A stretch of DNA of 12,247 nucleotides, from the NCBI GenBank assembly GCA_964626405.1, contig CAZVFE010000051.1, positions 1 to 12,247 on the forward strand, written 5' to 3'. Positions within the stretch are counted from its first letter, which is position 1, and each line of letters starts with the position of its first letter. This document shows positions 7,129 to 12,247 of this stretch, piece after piece. The position numbers and the translations under genes were made by a program. The stretch is from CAZVFE01 sp964626405 (GTDB lineage: Bacteria; Bacteroidota; Bacteroidia; Cytophagales; Spirosomataceae). The notes beneath the pieces were generated by a model. The model did no database searches. It saw only the letters and a list, made by a program, of their open reading frames with translations, and had not been told where the DNA came from.

Positions 7129-8514
7129 ATGAACTTATATATTCAATTATCTTATTTAATCGCCTCCACCCTATTCATCATTGGTATTAAAATGATGAAT
7201 AAGACCAAAGATGCCCGTAAAGGAAATTTGGTTTCATCGGTCGGAATGCTTATTGCTGTTGTTGCAACAATCTTACAAATTGACTTATTAAATATTTACG
7301 AAATAATCGCCTGTATGTTAATCGGTGGTGCTATTGGCGCTTATTATTCCTACAAGGTTGAAATGACGCAAATACCAGAAATGGTAGCACTATTCAATGG
7401 ATTCGGAGGCCTAGCTTCCGTGGCCGTTGCGGCATCAGATTATTGGGCAAAATATCAAATTAATGGATATGATGCAGATATCATTTTATTGATTTCAATT
7501 TTATTATCCTTATTTATCGGTGGACTTACCTTCACGGGTTCAATCATCGCTTATCTTAAATTAAACGGGAAAATATCGGGTAAGCCAATCACCTTTGGTG
7601 GCCAACATTTAATAAACTTAATATTACTTTTGGTAGTATTAGGAGCAGGTATTGGATTCAATATCCTTCCGGCAGATCCAATATTTCTTTACATCATCAT
7701 CGGAATTTCTCTATTACTTGGTATCCTAACGGTTATTCCAATTGGTGGGGCCGATATGCCAGTTGTAATTTCATTATTAAATTCTTATTCAGGAATGGCA
7801 GCCTGTGCAACAGGTTTTGTTTTAAATAATAATGTATTAATCGTTGCTGGTGCTTTGGTAGGTGCATCTGGTATCATCCTGACACAAATTATGTGTAAGG
7901 CCATGAATCGTTCTTTAATAAATGTTTTATTAGGAGGTTTCGGACAAACCGTTTCAACTGTCAGTGGAGATGAAGAAGAAATAGTAGTAAAGGAAGTAGG
8001 AGTTGAAGAAGCCGCAATGTTATTTGACTCTGCAAGTTCAGTTATAGTTGTTCCTGGATACGGAATGGCAGTTGCACAAGCGCAACACGTGATCAGAGAA
8101 TTATCAGAACAATGCGAGAAAAGAAATATTGATTTCAAATTTGCTATTCACCCAGTGGCTGGTAGAATGCCTGGCCATATGAATGTATTATTGGCAGAGG
8201 CGAATATCCCTTATGATAAGCTAATCGAAATGGACGATATAAACGAAGATTTTTCAAATACCGATTTAGTATTCGTGGTTGGAGCAAACGATGTGGTAAA
8301 TCCAGCTGCCAGAAATAATCCTCAATCTCCCATTTATGGTATGCCAATTTTAAATGCAGATAAAGCAAGAACCGTAATTGTAAGTAAAAGAAGTATGGGT
8401 AAAGGTTATGCAGGCGTAGAAAATGAATTATTTGGATACGATAATTGCTTGATGTTATTCGGAGATGCTAAGCAAACAATTTCAAAAGTTGTTGCAGAAA
8501 TGAAAGAAATGTAG
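7129..8514 (+). CDS. pntB: NAD(P) transhydrogenase subunit beta (proton channel and NADP-binding domain III)
   Basis: A 461-residue inner-membrane protein. Residues 1-265 contain about nine helices of domain II with conserved MVALFNGFGGLAS (85-97), TFTGS (134-138), GGADMPV with Asp209, LLNSYSG with Asn218, and IMCKAMNRS (254-262). Residues about 298-461 are the cytoplasmic NADP(H) domain III: PGYGMAVAQAQ (309-319), HPVAGRMPGHMNVLLAEA (341-358), GANDVVNPAAR (385-395) and KRSMGKGYAG (420-429). The Lys-Arg-Ser and Gly-Tyr-Ala-Gly parts of the last string grip the NADP 2'-phosphate. Together with PntAA and PntAB it couples inward proton flow to NADPH formation. Asn90 occupies the position of E. 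coli His91. The length is normal, the start is ATG, and there is no sign of damage. Confidence 0.96.
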   Translation: MNLYIQLSYLIASTLFIIGIKMMNKTKDARKGNLVSSVGMLIAVVATILQIDLLNIYEIIACMLIGGAIGAYYSYKVEMTQIPEMVALFNGFGGLASVAVAASDYWAKYQINGYDADIILLISILLSLFIGGLTFTGSIIAYLKLNGKISGKPITFGGQHLINLILLLVVLGAGIGFNILPADPIFLYIIIGISLLLGILTVIPIGGADMPVVISLLNSYSGMAACATGFVLNNNVLIVAGALVGASGIILTQIMCKAMNRSLINVLLGGFGQTVSTVSGDEEEIVVKEVGVEEAAMLFDSASSVIVVPGYGMAVAQAQHVIRELSEQCEKRNIDFKFAIHPVAGRMPGHMNVLLAEANIPYDKLIEMDDINEDFSNTDLVFVVGANDVVNPAARNNPQSPIYGMPILNADKARTVIVSKRSMGKGYAGVENELFGYDNCLMLFGDAKQTISKVVAEMKEM

Positions 8515-8543
8515 TAACCTTGAAAACCTATTTAATATGAAAT

Positions 8544-9872
8544 ATGCTAATTCTAATTACATTACTGGTTTTAGGTTTAATCCTATTGTCCATTGCCAAG
8601 TTTGACCTTCACCCATTTTTAGCCTTATTAGGTGGTGCAGTAATTTTTGGATTAATTGTTGGAATGCCCACGGAGCTCATTCTTCAATCAATTCAAGAAG
8701 GATTTGGAAATGTAATCGGGAATATAGGAATCCTAATTTTATTTGGAGTAATCATCGGTACTATTCTTGAAAAAACCGGAGGAGGATTTGTTATAGCACA
8801 AAAAATTCTCAAATGGGTAGGGGAAAAATCAGTAACCCTAACCATGTTTTTATCTGGCTGGTTATTATCCATTCCTATTTTTGCAGATTCTACTTTTATC
8901 ATGATGAATCCGATTGCAAAATCGGTTTCTAAAAAATCCGGAATTTCTTATGCCGTTACTGTCATGGCTGTTGCCCTTGGTGCTACTGCCTCTCATTCTT
9001 TAGTACCTCCTACACCTGGTCCAATTGCTACTGCAGGGATACTAAATGCCGACTTAGGGCTTATCATATTTTATGGAATTATCATTTCATTATTAACCTT
9101 AATACCTTCCTATATTTTTGTAAACAAATTTGTTTCAAAAATACCTTTAGAACCAATTATATCTGAATCAAATTCTTCTGAAAAGGAAAATTATCAACCA
9201 AGTGCGGCAAAGTCATTTGCCCCTGTAATTATACCTCTGATATTAATTGTTTTGGCATCCTTTGCAAAATACCCTTCCAATCCACTTGGGGAGGGGTCTC
9301 ATATTCCAATTTTAATCTTCATTGGTCATCCAATCATCGCTTTGTTTATAGGAATTTTATTAAGTTTATTTTTGCCAAAAAAATTCGATAAAAAAATCAT
9401 TTCATCCACTGGATGGATGGGAGAATCTTTATTACAAGCTGCTCCGGTAATTTTCATAACAGGCGCAGGTGGGGTATTTGGAAAAATGTTACAAAATTCA
9501 GGAATAGGCACCTGGATAGGAGATGAACTAAGTACGATGGGACTTGGACTATTTCTACCTTATTTAATTGCTTTTTCCTTAAAAACCTCCCAAGGGTCTT
9601 CCACTGTAGCCATGATTACCTCTGCAACCATCGTTCAACCATTATTGGGACCATTAGGTTTAGATTCTGAAATTATGAGGGTTTTTACTACCTTAGCAAT
9701 TGGTGCAGGCGCAATGGCAATATCGCATGCAAACGATAGTTTCTTTTGGGCTGTAACCCAATTATCAGGAATGGACATCAAAAAAGGAAATCTAACTCAA
9801 TCCCTTGGAACATTGGTATTATCTTTTTCAGCAATCATAATTCTTCTGATTATTACGCAAATCGTATTATGA
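8544..9872 (+). CDS. GntP-family gluconate/organic-acid:H+ symporter
   Basis: A 442-residue inner-membrane permease with about 12 hydrophobic segments, the usual length for GntP. Family strings are FADSTFIMMNPIAKS (113-127), HSLVPPTPGPIATAGIL (151-167), GAGGVFGKMLQNSGIG (307-322), QGSSTVAMITS (350-360) and HANDSFFWAVTQLSGM (395-410). A hydrophilic loop at 200-225 divides the halves. Family members carry gluconate, gluconate-like acids, glycerate or other hydroxy acids with protons. No gluconokinase or glycerate kinase lies in the window, so the substrate stays open and I give no gene symbol. The gene begins 29 bases after pntB with no terminator between them, which suggests read-through from the pnt promoter. 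Its 3' end overlaps the convergent TerC gene by 6 bases. An AAATC/GATTT hairpin plus T-run just past the stop is too weak to call a terminator. Confidence 0.92.
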   Translation: MLILITLLVLGLILLSIAKFDLHPFLALLGGAVIFGLIVGMPTELILQSIQEGFGNVIGNIGILILFGVIIGTILEKTGGGFVIAQKILKWVGEKSVTLTMFLSGWLLSIPIFADSTFIMMNPIAKSVSKKSGISYAVTVMAVALGATASHSLVPPTPGPIATAGILNADLGLIIFYGIIISLLTLIPSYIFVNKFVSKIPLEPIISESNSSEKENYQPSAAKSFAPVIIPLILIVLASFAKYPSNPLGEGSHIPILIFIGHPIIALFIGILLSLFLPKKFDKKIISSTGWMGESLLQAAPVIFITGAGGVFGKMLQNSGIGTWIGDELSTMGLGLFLPYLIAFSLKTSQGSSTVAMITSATIVQPLLGPLGLDSEIMRVFTTLAIGAGAMAISHANDSFFWAVTQLSGMDIKKGNLTQSLGTLVLSFSAIIILLIITQIVL

Positions 9873-10613
9873 TTTCTTTATTTTTTTTAGGAAAAAATTA
9901 ATCATCAAAGGAAAGAAAAATATTAATAAGGATAATATTGAAATACCCCATTCAGTCTTTTCACTCATCAAAAATTCGGATAAAGTACTATTAGGGAAAC
10001 TATGTTCGTATAAGGAAAGAAGTAATTTCAATCCTAAAATTCCAATTACCCAAAAAGCAGAATGTTCTAATACAGGATAATCTTCTAATAATCTTACAAA
10101 ATATTGAGCAACAAAACGCATGGCTAAAATTCCAATAAAAACGCCTATCCAAATCAACAAGAGATTATCAGAAAATGCTACTGCTGCAAATACATTATCA
10201 ATCGAAAAAGCTAAATCCATTATCTCCACCAAAATTACCGTCCTCCAAAAAGGACTTAAAAAAGAAAAACGGTCTAACCAATGGTATTCTTTGATTTCCA
10301 CTTCTTCCTCTTTGTTTTTATTTCGATAATGATCAATAAATAAATAGAGTAAATAAACTCCTCCTATTGGCTTCAACCACCAAACTTGAATAAGAAAGGA
10401 CGCGAATAAAAGTGCTAAACCTCTAAACAAATAAGCTCCCCAAATACCCCATTTCAAAGCTTTTCTACGCTGATTTTCGGGTAAATTTAAAACCATAGTT
10501 GCCAGTACCGCCGCATTATCAACTGATAATAGACTTTCAATGAGGATTAAATTTCCTATGATGAAAAGGGCGTTGCCGGGGTGAGCGAAAATATCTTGAA
10601 TTAAATCTTGCAA
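9867..10613 (-). CDS. TerC-family integral membrane protein (putative metal-ion exporter)
   Basis: A 248-residue inner-membrane protein with about seven hydrophobic segments and the two signature repeats of TerC proteins. The first is ESLLSVDNAAVLA (26-38, with Glu26, Asp32 and Asn33). The second is EIMDLAFSIDNVFAAVAFSDN (130-150, with Glu130, Asp133, Asp139 and Asn140). These acidic residues lie within membrane segments and are thought to bind a metal ion. It resembles the YkoY/YceF branch, which in Bacillus subtilis exports manganese and helps metallate secreted enzymes; metal and direction are inference here. No manganese-riboswitch-like region precedes it, since only 43 bases separate it from the upstream sulfatase gene. 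The start is TTG. No in-frame ATG lies between it and the preceding in-frame stop, and the first helix begins soon after. It overlaps the permease gene by 6 bases. Confidence 0.88.
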   Translation of the reverse strand: MQDLIQDIFAHPGNALFIIGNLILIESLLSVDNAAVLATMVLNLPENQRRKALKWGIWGAYLFRGLALLFASFLIQVWWLKPIGGVYLLYLFIDHYRNKNKEEEVEIKEYHWLDRFSFLSPFWRTVILVEIMDLAFSIDNVFAAVAFSDNLLLIWIGVFIGILAMRFVAQYFVRLLEDYPVLEHSAFWVIGILGLKLLLSLYEHSFPNSTLSEFLMSEKTEWGISILSLLIFFFPLMINFFLKKIKKS

Positions 10614-10656
10614 TGGATATATTTTAAAAATTAAAATTACTGAATAAATCTTGAAT

Positions 10657-12111
10657 TTAATCCTCTACTCGTCCAATTTCTCGATTTTCTTCACCTTTTC
10701 TTTCTAATAAATCATCCCCTAATTCTTTTCTTGCTTTTTCTGCTAAGGTTAATAGTTTTTGATAAATTTCAGGATAGGAATTTCTAACATCGTAGCGTTC
10801 AGATGGGTCTCTTCTTAAATCATACAAACCCTCAGGGACAGGATAATTCTCATCTACTTTTCCAGGAAAACCATCTTTCCCCGGCTGAAAACCTTCATAA
10901 GTTCTACCAGGATGAGCTAAAACTAATTTCCAATCATCAATTCTTACTCCTTCCAAATTATTTTTTCGATAATAATAATAAAATTCTTTTCTTGGCTGAG
11001 CATCCGATTTATTCTCCAATAAACCTAAAATACTTTTTCCATCTATTTTTTTATCAGGACCAGATACACCTGCAACCTCAGCAATTGTAGGAAGTAAATC
11101 TATTGAAGCAGAAAATTGATTATTGACAAGTCCCGAAGGAATTCTTCCAGGCCATTTAGCAATAAAAGGTACACGATGTCCACCCTCATAACTCGTTCCT
11201 TTTCCCTCTCTAAAACCTCCAGAATTTCCAGCATGATTGCCATAATTTAGCCAAGGACCATTATCAGAGGTAAATAAAATCAAGGTATTATCTTCCAATC
11301 CTAAATCTTTAATTTTTTGATGAATAGCTCCAACGGAAGCATCTACTTCCATCATAACATCTCCAAACATCCCCTGTTTAGACTTCCCTTTAAATTTTTT
11401 ATCCACACCAAGAGGAACATGTACCATATGATGAGGCAAATATAAAAAGAAGGGCTTTTTCTTATTTCTTTCAATAAATGAAAGGGCATGGTCTGTTAAT
11501 TCTTGCGTGATTTTTGATTGGTCCTCCAAGGTCTTTAACTCCTTTACAATTTCATTACCTTCATACCATCTTAGCTCGGGAGTCTTAAATTTCCAATGAT
11601 TAGGATCCGTAAAGTGTTTTCCATCATAATCTACTGGCCACATATCATTTGAATAAGGGATACCCGCATATTCATCAAAACCTTGATTAAGAGGCAAAAA
11701 CTCCTTTTTATCTCCAAGATGCCATTTACCAAAAATGGCTGTTGCATAATTTTTCTCCTTTAAAAGTTCAGCAATCGTTTGCTCATTCGGATTCAAACCA
11801 ACTTTAGCCCCTGGAAAATAGGCTCCGCTGATTCCCAATCGATTGGGATAACAGCCCGTTAGAATAGCAGCCCTTGAAGCAGAACAAACTGCTTGTGCCA
11901 CAACAAAATTCGTAAATCGCATACCCTCTGTTGCCAATTGATCAATATGCGGGGTTTGGTATTCTGTCCCCCCATAAGCAACAACATCTCCATATCCTAA
12001 ATCATCAATTACAATTAAAATTATATTAGGTTGTTTTTCCTGGGAATAAGAAGAAAAAGCCGGAACCAGAAAAACCAAAATAGCTAGAATTAAAAAAAAA
12101 TTCAATTTCAT
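10657..12111 (-). CDS. Periplasmic formylglycine-dependent sulfatase (S1 / arylsulfatase family)
   Basis: A 484-residue exported sulfatase that should hydrolyse a sulfate ester. A signal peptide covers residues 1-24 (hydrophobic core, probable cleavage after SYSQ). Metal ligands are Asp36 and Asp37 in VIDDLGYGD, plus Asp283 and Asn284 in TSDNGPW. The active-site motif is Cys76-Ser-Ala-Ser-Arg80, the C-x-A-x-R form in which the cysteine is converted to formylglycine. Other conserved elements are GKWHLG (128-133, Lys129 and His131), HHMVHVP (227-233), REGKGTSYEGG (301-311) and the C-terminal GLYDLRRDPSE (428-438). The length is normal. There is no N-terminal lipobox cysteine, so it is probably soluble. 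No formylglycine-generating enzyme or anaerobic maturase is in the window, so maturation must be encoded elsewhere. The substrate (glycan or small aryl sulfate) cannot be told. The TerC gene follows 43 bases downstream. Confidence 0.93.
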   Translation of the reverse strand: MKLNFFLILAILVFLVPAFSSYSQEKQPNIILIVIDDLGYGDVVAYGGTEYQTPHIDQLATEGMRFTNFVVAQAVCSASRAAILTGCYPNRLGISGAYFPGAKVGLNPNEQTIAELLKEKNYATAIFGKWHLGDKKEFLPLNQGFDEYAGIPYSNDMWPVDYDGKHFTDPNHWKFKTPELRWYEGNEIVKELKTLEDQSKITQELTDHALSFIERNKKKPFFLYLPHHMVHVPLGVDKKFKGKSKQGMFGDVMMEVDASVGAIHQKIKDLGLEDNTLILFTSDNGPWLNYGNHAGNSGGFREGKGTSYEGGHRVPFIAKWPGRIPSGLVNNQFSASIDLLPTIAEVAGVSGPDKKIDGKSILGLLENKSDAQPRKEFYYYYRKNNLEGVRIDDWKLVLAHPGRTYEGFQPGKDGFPGKVDENYPVPEGLYDLRRDPSERYDVRNSYPEIYQKLLTLAEKARKELGDDLLERKGEENREIGRVED

Positions 12112-12148
12112 AGGATTTTAAATAAGGTTGTACATACTAAAATAATTA

Positions 12149-12177
12149 AAAATCTATTATGAACCTACCAATTCAAA
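12149..12177 (-). promoter_or_regulatory. Candidate promoter for the sulfatase-TerC unit
   Basis: Read on the minus strand, TTTG (plus 12177-12174) is followed after 17 bases by TAGATTTT (12156-12149), one mismatch from TAnnTTTG. Transcription would start near 12142, giving a leader of about 31 bases before the ATG at 12111. In such AT-rich DNA a chance match is possible. Confidence 0.4.
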
Positions 12178-12247
12178 ATGCTGATTATTGCTATTAGAAA
12201 ATTGATAATTTTAAAATTTTATTGAATTTATAAAAATTTCGACTTAA

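Noticed and set aside
7785..8368. Two minus-strand open frames inside pntB
   Set aside because: Both lie antisense to conserved transhydrogenase coding sequence and show no domain, signal peptide or promoter.
10614..10656. A manganese (yybP-ykoY) riboswitch before the TerC gene
   Set aside because: Only 43 AT-rich bases are available, too short for the element, and no paired stems are visible.
10803..11090. A 95-codon plus-strand open frame inside the sulfatase gene
   Set aside because: The opposite strand encodes a complete sulfatase with an intact C-terminal region, and the translation is low-complexity His/Gln/Leu/Phe-rich.
1..12247. Mobile element, CRISPR array, tRNA or defence system
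   Set aside because: I saw no transposase or integrase gene, no regularly spaced repeats, no cloverleaf sequence and no defence-type proteins; the whole window is accounted for by metabolic and transport genes.

Overview
This is an AT-rich window (about a third G+C by eye) that reads as chromosomal DNA of a Bacteroidota bacterium, possibly a Cytophagales-type aerobe; the class is inference. The support is an Oar-like TonB-dependent receptor with an N-terminal carboxypeptidase-regulatory domain, promoter -7 boxes of the Bacteroidota form TAnnTTTG (three copies of TAAATTTG), few Shine-Dalgarno sites, a DUF922-type exported protein and a formylglycine-type sulfatase.

Layout. Positions 102-3410 (+) encode a large outer-membrane receptor-like barrel, closed by a strong hairpin terminator whose T-tract runs into the stop codon of the convergent gene. 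Positions 3481-4455 (-) encode a zinc-dependent polyol/alcohol dehydrogenase. A 63-base divergent spacer separates it from an exported DUF922-type putative metalloprotease (4519-5376, +). A 312-base gene-free stretch follows. It holds a second strong hairpin terminator and then the promoter of the next operon.

Positions 5689-8514 (+) are the three-subunit proton-translocating NAD(P) transhydrogenase pntAA-pntAB-pntB. A GntP-family permease (8544-9872) follows 29 bases later with no visible terminator, so it is probably co-transcribed. On the opposite strand, a sulfatase (12111-10657) and a TerC-family membrane protein (10613-9867) lie head-to-tail 43 bases apart. The TerC gene overlaps the end of the permease gene tail-to-tail by 6 bases.

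How it fits together. The transhydrogenase uses the proton gradient to make NADPH, and the permease brings in a sugar acid or similar organic acid with protons. The dehydrogenase may act on a related sugar acid or polyol, and the sulfatase desulfates a periplasmic substrate. TerC-family proteins are known from Bacillus to supply metal to secreted enzymes, so the sulfatase-TerC pairing is the most thought-provoking neighbourhood here. I saw no CRISPR array, tRNA, rRNA, transposase, phage gene or toxin-antitoxin pair. The window looks like ordinary metabolic chromosome rather than an island, and I found no clear undescribed system.
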